Source: Trochalopteron elliotii (lineage: Eukaryota; Chordata; Aves; Passeriformes; Leiothrichidae). Taken from it: a stretch of 64,000 nucleotides of DNA. This document shows, piece by piece, positions 13,556 to 24,800 of the stretch. The stretch is from assembly GCA_024734555.1 (NCBI GenBank), contig JANPWX010000026.1:3773695-3837694 (forward strand), given 5' to 3'. The stretch's first letter is position 1, and each line of letters begins with the position of its first letter. The translations under genes were made by a program, and so were the position numbers. Under the pieces are notes generated by a model that made no database searches, was not told the DNA's origin, and saw only the letters and a list, made by a program, of their open reading frames with translations.

Positions 13556-13636
13556 AATTAATTTGCCCCAAAGGTCCGCTAGCTAAGAAAGAGTGGGAAA
13601 CGGCGGAGCGACATTCCCGTGAGTTCAGTTTCATGC

Positions 13637-13653
13637 TAATCCATTATGCAAAT
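13637..13653. promoter_or_regulatory. Candidate OTX-type and octamer sites upstream of LRAT
   Basis: TAATCC (13,637-13,642; GGATTA on the minus strand) fits OTX/CRX homeodomain sites. ATGCAAAT (13,646-13,653) is the consensus octamer for POU factors. They lie about 80-100 bases upstream of the candidate TATA box. LRAT is expressed in retinal pigment epithelium, where OTX2 acts, so an OTX site would make sense, but single short motifs occur often by chance. Confidence 0.3.
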
Positions 13654-13896
13654 GTCTAAATCCTGGCAACGGAGCCCACAAAAGAGCAGCCCTGTCAGGT
13701 CAACAATGCCGCCGCGATGGAGGCTCGGAAGTTTCAGTAACCAGGCAGGCTCCCGCCCCCTCGGGGATGGCGGGATGATGGATGGGACAGACATTCATCT
13801 TACCTGGAAGATGACAGGGCGCGGAGAGTGGCAGGGGAGGTGGCCGTGGCTGCAGCCTTTCACCGAGTCTCCGCCGCCGCGCCCCAGCCCGCTGCC

Positions 13897-14178
13897 ATGG
13901 ATCTTTGTTCGTGCCGCCGCTCCGGCCCGGCGCTGTCGCTCCGGCTGCAGCGGGGAGCTTTCGCCTCTGAGAAACGCGGAACGGGCGGAGGGAGGGGGAA
14001 GCAGGAAGGGATACGCGTGTTAAGAATGCTGGAGAAGTTTGGTGGAGCATCTTTCTTTAAACTCGGGCAAACACTGCAACCTCATGATGCCAAATACGAA
14101 ATGGGGAAGCGGGAAGAGGAGAGGCTGGTGTGTAACAGCTTGGCAGCTCTCCACAGGCAAACCGCGTTGAAACAGTAG
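13897..14178 (+). other. Unverified 93-codon frame divergent from LRAT
   Basis: An ATG in strong Kozak context (gctgccATGG) opens a 93-residue frame beginning MDLCSCRRSGPALSLRLQRG in the second GC block of the CpG island, pointing away from LRAT. A good consensus donor, CAG|GTAAGA, follows at 14,368/14,369 on the same strand, so a divergent spliced transcript is conceivable. I recognise no domain, and GC-rich DNA gives long frames by chance. It may be a divergent lncRNA exon or nothing. Confidence 0.2.
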
Positions 14179-17070
14179 GTTATTTTTCTCTCCTCAGTCA
14201 CTTAAAACTCTGTGGAACACGAATGAGATCTCTAGACCACCCCAGAGCTGTGGAATCCCTTTGGTCACACCAGCAAAAAGGAGAAAATGTTCGCTATCCC
14301 TTTTCTTTCCGTTAGCAAACAACTCTGGTATGATTCAGATGCCAAAGGAGAGGCAAAGGACCAAGCAGGTAAGAGCCTTCTACCACCATAGATCCTGAAC
14401 CCAGGTTCAGGATCTTGTAAACCTGAAAGCTTACTGATGAACCAAAAGCAAGTTTTCCCACTTCCTTAATAAAGAAAATATTTCTGGGGAGGAGGTTACC
14501 TCACTACTTGTCAACAAAAAACAATGGCTGACACCCTTCAGTTTCCTCCTGCTGGAGCAGAGAGATTCCTGGGAAGCTGAGACTATCCTCTCCTTGCTTC
14601 ATCTGCAAAGAAAGAGGCCCCCATAACCTCTTGTTCACTTGCTGGTTACAGGCCAGAGTCCCAGCACTACTAACAGAGTGATCAGGCCTTTGGGATTTTC
14701 TCTGGAGTCTCAGCCAAATTTTTATGCAACAGAGGCTTACCGCTCTCAAGCCTCCTACTTCACATCACTTACAATAGAGAAAATACCTTTCAGATGTAGC
14801 TTATGATGCTGATACAGGAACCCTGTGGATTAGCCACCAGCCATACATAATTATATAATTAAACCAATGTATTTTCAAATCCAGATGTTAAAAAACGTAT
14901 TTGCAAGGTTTGAAACTTTTTCTCTTAGTAAATAAAAATGGGGGGGGGGGGGGGGGAGGAGGAGGAGGAACAATTTCTCATTTTTAGCTAGTGCGTTTTT
15001 TTAATGGTTGAGGGAAAAAAAATTAAAACACCTTATCTTCAAAAAGGGTCTCATGCATTTAGTGATGGTCACAGCAGCTGGTCCAGAGCTGGAGCCACAG
15101 AAGGCTGTCAAAGACTCCATAGGAAATCCTGGCTCAGAAAGATTCCTATCGCACTCCTGTGTGGATAAATTCCTGCCATCTCAGGATTCCCACTCTCCTC
15201 TTCCTTAAAGCTGTCTATGGAGTGTCTGAATGGTCTTTGCTGAAATAGGTGGTAGAGATGCTTCAGTCCTACAGTTCAGGTTTTTCTTCCTTGTCCAAAG
15301 GAAGGTAGAGGAATTCAGCTGAATTCCCTGGCAGACACAAACACTTCCCAATGGGATCTTTCACATGGACACACCCTTTGTTTGCTTTCTTCATGCCAGT
15401 TAGCTTTCAGAAATCCAGGATGAAACTGAAGGAGAGGAATTGCCATGAGAGGGAGACTCAAAATCTTACTGCATGGGAGGGTTTTTAAGTAGTAAGGTGA
15501 AAGGTGTTACATTTCTGCAGTGTAATTTCCTCATACCTGGGGCACTGAAGAGCTTCCTCTCTCCCTCCCCCTCAACCACTCACTCAGTCTCAAGCCCAGA
15601 AACCCTAGTGAATGAGCCCAGAAGGCATTACAGAGCAGACAGGTCTGTGGAATCCACACAGTAATGCTTCGCCACTACCTTGCAACAGTTGTGAGCATTA
15701 CTGTGTCCAAAGCACTTAATACAACATATCCTGAATGAAAACATTCAAATTCTTTAAAAGCAACCTGCAACCCAACATTTTCTGCTTTCAGATGCAAGGG
15801 GCTGCACTTCTGTTATTGTCAAACTTCCACAGTGCAATGTAAGGTATACTTACCATAACTTTTCATCTGAAAGGGGGAAGAAAACAGGTCATTTAGTAGA
15901 AAAACATCTCTACTGGAGATGGCAAAACTAAAAGTATACACTGTGCATCAAACACTGGCACATCCTCTTGGGTGACTTTTGTATAATAGCTTTTGTACTT
16001 TTAGTATACAAATTTAGGTGGTGAAATCACTTTGGAATATTAAATATAAACCCGAAAACACAGAGGAAGTATTTGTTTGGACTGTTAACTCTTGTGGAAT
16101 AATTTAATGATAAAACCCATGCTTTGAGAGTTAGGCTGAGATGCAGTAAGAAAGCTGTGAGAGGTAAGAATGCAGCCTTTGTTTAGTAGTACAGATGAGC
16201 CAAAGTACAAAACCTTAAGCAGGAGGTGTAAGCCAGTTTCCATTACACTGAAACTTCTGTATTAGAAGGAACCTTATTTTATGCACTAGACATTACTATT
16301 TCCAGCCTGCTCTCACAGCTAACACAGTAGGGAAAAGGCAGGAAAGGCAGGGAATTGGAAGGATATGTTCTTGCCTACATGAGGAACAGACCTGGTTTAA
16401 CAAGAAGGCAAAATGAATTTTTTAACTGACTGAAGTTAAACCAATGCTGACTGCATATATGCTCACCTTTGTGTATAATTTATATTTCACCAAACCTCTC
16501 TCAATTACTCAAGCTTCACTTTCAAATCATTTGGGACTGCTGAAGCATAGTTTCATGAATTCAAAACATGCTAAGACATTCAAGGAGAATAACATCTTTG
16601 GATACAGATTTTTGGAGGGTGTAATTTGCAAAGAAAGTATCTGAAAAGAAATGCCATCTGGTTTAAGCTGGTGTGCTGAAAGAAATAATGGACAGAAAAC
16701 ACATTTGTGAAGGATGGTTTCATAGTATCCAAAAGTGCTACTCCAGAGATAAAAAAGAACACCTTTCTATTCCCATGTCCAATCCATGTGAACACTGCAC
16801 CATTCCTTTTGGCAAATTACAGCTTCCATTACAGAGGTAGCTGTAAGTGACCAGCTCTCCAGCAAACAGTATCATTTACTTTTTTGGTTTTTGTACTAAA
16901 CAAAGACTAGGGACAGAACAGACAAAATCTGAACAAAGAAGGGAACCGACAATGCATGAAACTGCAGGCAAGTGAAACAACCCCAAAGAAAGAACCTCTC
17001 AACTAAGGATCACTCTCTTCCAGTAGAAAAAACCACATAAATGACGAAACAAATTTATACTTTATAAATG
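14179..17070. other. Intergenic DNA between LRAT promoter and AtuA-family gene
   Basis: No exon or recognisable mobile element was found. It contains a 17-base G run with a following GGA repeat at 14,940-14,970. Small ORFs of 60-80 codons have no recognisable motif. Confidence 0.5.
14940..14970 (+). repeat. Poly-G run followed by (GGA)n
   Basis: Seventeen consecutive G bases (14,940-14,956) are followed by four AGG/GGA units. It is a simple repeat able to form G-quadruplex or triplex structures and is prone to length errors in sequencing. Confidence 0.95.
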
Positions 17071-17076
17071 TTCATT

Positions 17077-18824
17077 TTTATTCAGAAATTGCATACACAT
17101 TTCCAGAGTCACTTAAGCAGCATATTGAGTTAACTGCAAACATTTACGGTAGCTTTTTTATCCTTGTAGGTTTCCTACTGATGTCTATCACTTTCTTTTT
17201 TACTTCCTCTCAACAGGCTTCCAAATTAAGGAGAATTTTCTAACAAACAATGACTGTAAACATAATCAAACCTGCATGCCATTTTCCCTTTGAAGTTACT
17301 AACTTGGCTATTTTTCTGCAATGAAGTAATGACTCATTTTTACAACCTGATGATCATGTTGTACACATGGGTAGTACCTATGAGTTGCTCAGGCAATAAC
17401 TGTTTAGATGGATAAAGCATTCATTTATGATACCTTCAATTCCAAAGAACAAAACCATGGAAAAGGTGAGAACAATCCATAGCATAGTCCTTATTAGCAA
17501 GCAAGAGGCTAGGAAGTCAGTAACAGTGATAGACAGCACTGGAAATTTAGGAACGAACAGGTTTGGTGACAATTAAAAAAACTGGTTATTTCCATCATTT
17601 TGTCTGGTATTAGTAACTCCTCATTTCGTCAGTACTAAACAATTAATACAATCTCCCCAAAATAAACAAAAAGATTAATTTCCGAATATAAAGTGCCTGA
17701 ACATGTGGAGTGATATTTTTATGGCTTCTGCAGAGAAAACAGTTATCAGAATTTCCACCTTGCTATTGTCCCAGGAAGTATGATACAGATTTTTAAGTCT
17801 TTTCTTAATGAGCTGAAGAAGTTCAGAAGTATCCCAGTTTGAACATGCTAATTATATTGTGCAGGAAGGGAGATGGAGAGGTGATAACTAGGAGTCAGAA
17901 GACAGAGTACATTGCATTCAACATGGTTTTCCTTCACAGCAGAAGACACCTTTTTGTGGGAAGGGCAATGCAAATGACAGTCAAATAAACTTAACCCAGG
18001 CATGACTCTGCTGCACAAATCAAGGATTTAATAGTCCTGGAATAAAACCACCCAGCCCTGCTTCATCCCTGCAAGGACTGCACCATCACAGGAAGGAGTG
18101 AGCGCGCAGACTCCCCTTTCCCCATCTTCAAATTTATTACCACACTAAGATCTGCAATCTACTACTACTCAGTGGTTTCAACCGAACCATTAATTAGTAA
18201 AAGATATTGGAAAATGTAATAACAAAGTCTGTCATTAACCAGACAAAGTGCTGGAAGTTTGGTGGATCACCACCAAAGGTCAGCATTTATGATCAGTCAC
18301 TGTATAACAGTACCAATTATGACTTTCCTTTACTGCCCAGCAGGGAAAACTGTTCCCCAGTACCAGACAGTGCTGAGTTCCCAGCAGTGCAGAGCAGGGT
18401 ACCCAGCCTCACTCACTGCATAGGACAGACATAGCTGACAGGAGAGCAGTCCAGTCAATTTTCAAATAAAGGATGAGAGAAGGAAAAGAGAGATGGACTG
18501 AATAGGAGGTAATTTCCATCTTGAAACAAAGATTATCTCGTCTCATAATTAAATGTTACGTTGCAATTTGATTATTTTGTGGGAAATAAATAGATTCTTC
18601 ACTGTATTATGTAGACAGGAAATGTTATCAGGCACAGATAAAGGTATTAGTTTGGTATTACTCAAAACATTTGTTAATCTGTGCCATACAGGTAAGCCTC
18701 TGGGAAATAACTGTCAAGTTTCTACTCTTTAACCTTAAAAAAAAATCTCATTCAAGAAGCCAGTTCTTGTTTATAACATATTTTTATACCACATAGTGTT
18801 AAAAGCACATATATTAAACACCTG
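17077..18824 (-). other. Probable 3'UTR and end region of the AtuA-family gene
   Basis: This follows the stop codon at 18,825 on the minus strand. Reverse-complement polyadenylation hexamers occur at 18,133-18,138 and 17,077-17,082 (AATAAA), and ATTAAA at 18,027-18,032, giving possible 3'UTRs of about 0.7-1.75 kb. Which one is used cannot be told from sequence. No further coding exon is seen here. Confidence 0.4.
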
Positions 18825-18899
18825 TTATTCTATCAGTGATTTTAAATCAGGAACATTTTTAATCTGGAAATCCAACAGCATCTGTCCAAGTGCTTTACC
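18825..18899 (-). CDS. AtuA-family gene, terminal coding exon l
   Basis: 75 bases after a TTTCTTACAG acceptor. It encodes [19 protein letters not shown] then KSLIE and a TAA stop at 18,825-18,827. The DPQGKALGQ junction with exon k is the standard C-terminal motif of the family. Confidence 0.9.
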   Translation of the reverse strand, partial: GKALGQMLLDFQIKNVPDLKSLIE

Positions 18900-21800
18900 C
18901 TGTAAGAAAAAAACGCAACATTTTATTTTACTATCTAAATATACCATCTTTTTAAAGTAAGTTTTTTTAAATAGTTTCATATGAGTGTTCTTCCTATAAT
19001 CAGTGTCAGAATTCAGTCTAAGTTTCTTGAGTTTTCAAGCATCCAAAACTGAATAGACTGAATGGTTTCTTCCATTTATGTGGTACCTAGTGCTAAAATC
19101 AATTTATTTGGGGTTCAATTCTATCTATTCATACATAGCATTACCTTACTTTGTGAGCAGTCTTTTGACTATGCTGAGATTATTTGCACATAAGCATTTC
19201 TGAGCCTATGAGCCCAGCTGTATGACCCATAGCATTGCTCAGGATCTCATCGTGAGGTTTAGATGTTTTAAGTATTTAATACTCAGATTGTACATGTGCA
19301 AAAAATTTCTTACTTTCAGATTCACGTAACATCATCAACACAAAAGACCTCATATCCATCTGTTTTTCATGTTTGTATTATTTATCAATATTTTAACTAT
19401 AGAAGGCATAGGCTAAATGAGGAGTTGTTCTACAGTGCATGGTTCTTGTATATAACTTGGAAACAATCAGAATTGTCTAGTAAGTCCGCATTATTCAAAA
19501 TGTGACAGCCTTTCTGATAAACTAATTTTGTTGGTGCATCAAAAAACTGGTAGTCTTCAAATCAGTTATGCTCTTTATGACCTGCTATCTTATTAGTACA
19601 CATCTTTTTCACCAAATATTCTAAATCCACTTTCTGCTTTCCTATGTTTGTTTTCAAACCTTACAAAATTAAACAGACAATATCTATTACCAGGAAATTA
19701 AAAGGAACTAGAGTCAAACCCCAAACTTTACAGTTCCAGCCCAAAAGGTGGTTATAAAGAAACCCATAAAAGATTACTACATTGAAAATATTGCCTTGAT
19801 ACATGCCTGTGGGTCACTTCTTAGGGATGCTATACCACCACCACCAAGGGAATTCTTCAGAACAAAATTTAATCCATGGATTCCTGGCAACTCATATCTG
19901 TAAAATAAAAACTGCACATTATTTCTCAGGGGATTTTGGAAGAAACACCTGTAGAGAACAACAAGCAAAAACCGACATGCAAAACTTTCATGCTTTTGAT
20001 CACATCCCACTGCTGAGTCAAGTCTAAAAGGTAATAAGAGTAAGAGACAAGGCCTTACCTGCCTTCTTGTTCCTCCTTCTTACTCCAAATTAACAGACCT
20101 TAGTAGTTCTAAAGTTGGACCATGAGATAATCATTCTGCTCTATTCAAAACTCATCCATTTCTAATAAGGTTGTTTCTAGAGTTCTTTCTTTCTATGGGT
20201 TTAAGTCCATATCTGTAAGCCAGAGGTTCAAGATCCGATATGAACGTGGACAACACAATGGGCAAAAGTAGGCATTTTTATTAGCTCCTAGTTCTGGTAC
20301 TGAAAAGTACAATCACTTAACTCCTGGAACTCACTTTTGCTAACAAAATCTGCCAGCCAATTGGAAAGACACCCTTCTCCATTACTGAGAAACATTTATG
20401 AGTCACTACATCAGCTCTTCTGATGAACAGGTAACTTTCAAATCAGAGCTTTCCTGGAGCCATGTACTTTGTTCAGATAAAATTCATTTTAGCGTGACAG
20501 ACCTATGTTTCTGTTCCATCACCACTGTAAGCATTTTTCCATCCTCGCTTTTGACTGGTGCAGTTCCAATTTGGAAACTTCTGCAGCAGTCTGGCAAATG
20601 GCTCCGTGGTTTCCTATTATTTCAAATTCCATAAATAGTATATTTCCATTTGCCTCTCCTTGCAGTTTTTCAGTGTTTTGTCATCTTCCTTCTATTGTTG
20701 GTTTTCTTTGGTTTTGCTTTCCTCCAATATTTTCTTCATCTAAGTACCTGATATCTTTGCTTTCATTTCATAGGAAAGGATTTAAATCAGAACATCATCA
20801 AGCCATGAGGAATTAACAGAGAAAGATGATATCCAATTCTCACTCTGTCTCTAGATACTGCTGCAATTTAAATCCTGCTTCCTCCAACGTCACTTATTTT
20901 TCTTTTGTCACCTACTGATCTTCATCTGTTTGGGACAGATTCTTTAAATCTTTCCCCTCATATAGGTGGAATTTCTTGCACTGCTCTTCTACTGCTGATT
21001 CTGTTAATTGCGGTTCATCCCTTTCAGCTCCTTTTGAGCACTGTGAAAACCATGGCTGTTGCTGGTGCTCACAGCTCTGTCTGGCCTTGTATCTTGGGCC
21101 TATGACCCAATCGTCTTGTGGAAGGAGATGATTCTGCTGAGCAGCCTGGCAGTCACTTCAGTTCTTGCTCTAGAAAGCAAGTAGTCTTGGAGTGTCTGTG
21201 TCTGTCTCCCAGGCAAAAAGTTTTAACTTTAAGTTCCTTCTGCTTTTTCATTACAACACTCTACTTCTACTTCTATTAGTATTATTAGTTCTTATTAAGA
21301 AAAAAAAATTGGTGTCAGCCTTCTGTTGCCCTTTCTCAAAAACTGGTTGACAGGCAACATTGTCCTGTTTGAAGGCAGATCCACTGGGGAAGGCAGGAAA
21401 GTAGATTAATCAACCAGTGCTCCATTAGACAACATGAATATGAAGAATAAAGCAAGTCTACACTAAATTACCTACCTAATTTACTAAATTTAATACCACA
21501 ATCAACTATACAGCACAACCAGATGACCCCACAAAATTTTCTAAAAATCTACATAATAAACTTTCCAATCACCACATACCATAAAACCCACAAAGCACTA
21601 CACTATAAATTTTACTCTGAAAAGCTGGCAAAGATTTCCAGGCAGCAAAGAATTTCACAACTGGAGGATGTCTCCTCAAGAGCAAGACTGATGGAATATC
21701 AGTTCCTAATATCCCATCTCTCAAAACATGTGTCATGAAAATCAATCAGGAAAAACAAATCAGGAGAGAAACTGAAGATCATATAAAAGCAGAAACAAGT

Positions 21801-24800
21801 AAGTGGAAGATTTTCATTTCACTTTCTGCAGTAATTTTGGCAGAGGAAATATGTAATACAAGCAACAGATCTTAATTTGGAACACTATAACATGGCACAT
21901 TCATTTTATTTACTTTGAGAAAATATTTACAGTGGGATAATGTAGCTAAAATGAGGATTACAAAATAATATATGAAGGCCAGCATCTTCACTATTTCAAG
22001 GTCTGTCTGAAGCATGTGAGCATCCGAAATTATTTCCACACAGAAAATAAACTTGCACAATCAAAGGAAGAAAAACCACTATAACCATCAAAATAGTCTT
22101 AAGCAGCAACAATACATTGACCAAAATGCTGGCAGGCATTTACTCAGCATAATTAAACAATTTAAGCTTAATTAACTGAGATCTAAAGGGGAAAAAAATA
22201 TCTAATTGTACAATTTGATTAAATGTTTTAAGAGCTACTTTTAAAAAACACAGAAAACAAATAAACCCTTCAAAGAAAACTCTATCTGTGACAGAAACCA
22301 ATAAGACAAGGAATATTCACTGTTCTAGCTGAATTCCTATGCTTATGCACAATGGGGTGCCTGCTTAACTACTTCCTTTAAAGTGCTCTACATAATATTC
22401 AGATAAGTCAGGTTTCCTGGTGAATTTCACATTAAAGTGCATGTAAATAATAATGATATAAAATTATTTAATGCACTTAAATCAAGGAAAATGCAGGATT
22501 CTTTTCATCACAGGAAAGCAGGAACCAAGTCCATAGGTTTAAAGAAGTGTTTGCATATGAGATACACCACAGAGAAATTCTTATTTTTCCTCTCCAATAA
22601 ATGTATGTACAAAAAAAAAATCTAGAAGCATCAGCATCCATGTTTCTTGTTCTTCAGCTCTTGGTGAAAACATTGCAGAGGAAGAAATTATTTTTTAATA
22701 TTGCTGAGCATTGAAATGTTCTCAAAACATTACATATACTACATTTCAGAAGATGAATATAGCAAAATCTCATAGGATGGTTTTACTATCCTTCTCAAAT
22801 GACTGACCTAGTGACATTACACAAGAAGTTTCTTATTCTGTATCTTAAGACACTCAGATCTGTTAAGTACAGAGTAGTGTACTCTAGCACTCTACTGTGG
22901 GAAGCAAACACCTGGGGGATTCAAAGACCATCTTCTGCTATTATTTTACCTGCAGATCTGGAAGGTTATGAGATTTTGATGTTCTCTACCAAAATAATCC
23001 CACCTTTCCTCTGTTTAGCACACTTATTTAATGCCTCTAGTGAAAAAGCACAAAAGGCAACAAGTTAACAGACTCTGTTCTGTAATGAGGTAGAGCCATG
23101 GTTGGTATGTTTATAGTAGCAAAACGAATAGTTTTTAACTGCTCACCATTTAAATAAAGGAAATGAAGGAAAATCAGACAGCAAGACAGCTCTTTTTTAT
23201 GATAGTTGAAACTAAAAAGTACACAAGCAATTTAAAAAGAAACTACACAATCTGAAGCACATGAGCATAATCCTTATAATCCTAAATATTTCCACAAAAG
23301 GTTTTATTCTTTTTCCCCAGTAGCTTTCCAATTCACTCACAGAGCTCCATTATCGCATCATTAAAGGAAGCCAAAACCACAAACAGATAATCTAATTAAT
23401 CAAATTAATTTGGCTTCATCCAGACAGAGCAAATTTCTACTTTAATTTATGAATATAAACAGCATTAAGGAATGGCAATGAATCGATTTCTAGAAGCATC
23501 ATTAGGAGGCATGACATTTTTTATTTCTTCCTCTCTCTGTTCTGTTTCTGAGGAAATTCAATCACAATTCTTAGTATCACAATCTATTAAACACATAGAT
23601 TTGTTAGCACTTACGAAACAGTGGGTGAGATCTGCATTGAGCTGCTTATGAAGACAAAACCAGCACTTACAATTCAAAGATCAGGGGTTAAAATAATTCC
23701 AAGCTCTCTCTGAGCTTTGAGCTTTACCTTTCTAACTCAAGCTCTTTGAAAAACAAAAACACAGTTAACAGTTTACCCACTACCCATGGAAATACATACA
23801 GGATTTTGGCAAAATCTCCGTATGTGCAGCATAACTGACTTTGTATCAAAACATGTTCTAGAAGACTGAATGGTTTGTAGCAGTATTCAGCTTTTACTTA
23901 TTTTCAAAGAGATAAAAAAGTTTAAACTCTGTTGACTGTTTTACTGGACATCCTTAAGAGAGCAAGCTTCACCTCATGCTACAAGAACAGTGTATATTTC
24001 ATTCAGTCCCCAGGAAGGGCCCTGAGCATCAGCCATACCACAAAACTAAGAATGTTACGTATGTTGTCTGCTGGCAGAGGATATTCTTTAGTAGATGAGT
24101 ATCATATAAAAGTGTCCTATTTAGGATGTTTTCTCTTTCAGATTTTAAGAGAAATTAGGTATGTTTTTTCTTTAAATTCTGTCTTTAAAAGAATGGCAGA
24201 AAAGGGGGTGAGAGTGGGGTACTAGTGGGATACTTCCTCTAAAGTGAGTAACATCATAAATACTGAAATGCTTTGCAGAAACAGGGACAGTATGAGGCCC
24301 ATTTCTGATGGATCATCAGGTAAGTTTGAGCTCCAGACTACAGTGGCTGTGTCAATGTCTTTCAGGTAGTTTTACAGATGTCTCTCACTTCAGCGGGGGC
24401 TCAGAGGCTTGGGAAGCTTCAGTTACTAAGGCTCCTGACGTTTCCAAATGGTTCAAAACCAGTGGAAAGATAAATTTCTCAAAGGGCATTGGAAGCTATT
24501 TCTAGTTAGTAAAGACATTCTGTACTGGAACAAAACAAAGGAACAGCCCCAACACTACTATGCTAATTCTGAGAATTTAAATGCCTTCACTAAACGGATT
24601 CACGGCCTTTGTCCAGCTTCAAGAGAGGCCCAAGTTCATGTTCTTTCTCAGTAACTATGCTCAAGTTGCTTTTAAAAAGGGAAAGGAAGATAAATAAAAA
24701 AGCCCAAAGAAAATACACACAAGTTTGCAATATTTATGTTAACATATTTTAAGATAACTTCTGATACCATCATGTACCTACCATACAACTGTGGGCTGCG

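Larger units (their letters stand above)
12200..14030. promoter_or_regulatory. CpG island over LRAT exon 1 and its promoter
   Basis: The segment is dense in CpG and GC, in sharp contrast to the AT-rich flanks. It covers LRAT coding exon 1, the presumed 5'UTR, and a second GC block at about 13,800-14,030. There is a lower-GC saddle at about 13,545-13,660. An 11-base G run lies at 13,434-13,444. The overlapping ORFs on both strands (for example at 12,353-12,865 and 13,024-13,548) follow from low stop-codon density in GC-rich DNA. Confidence 0.85.
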
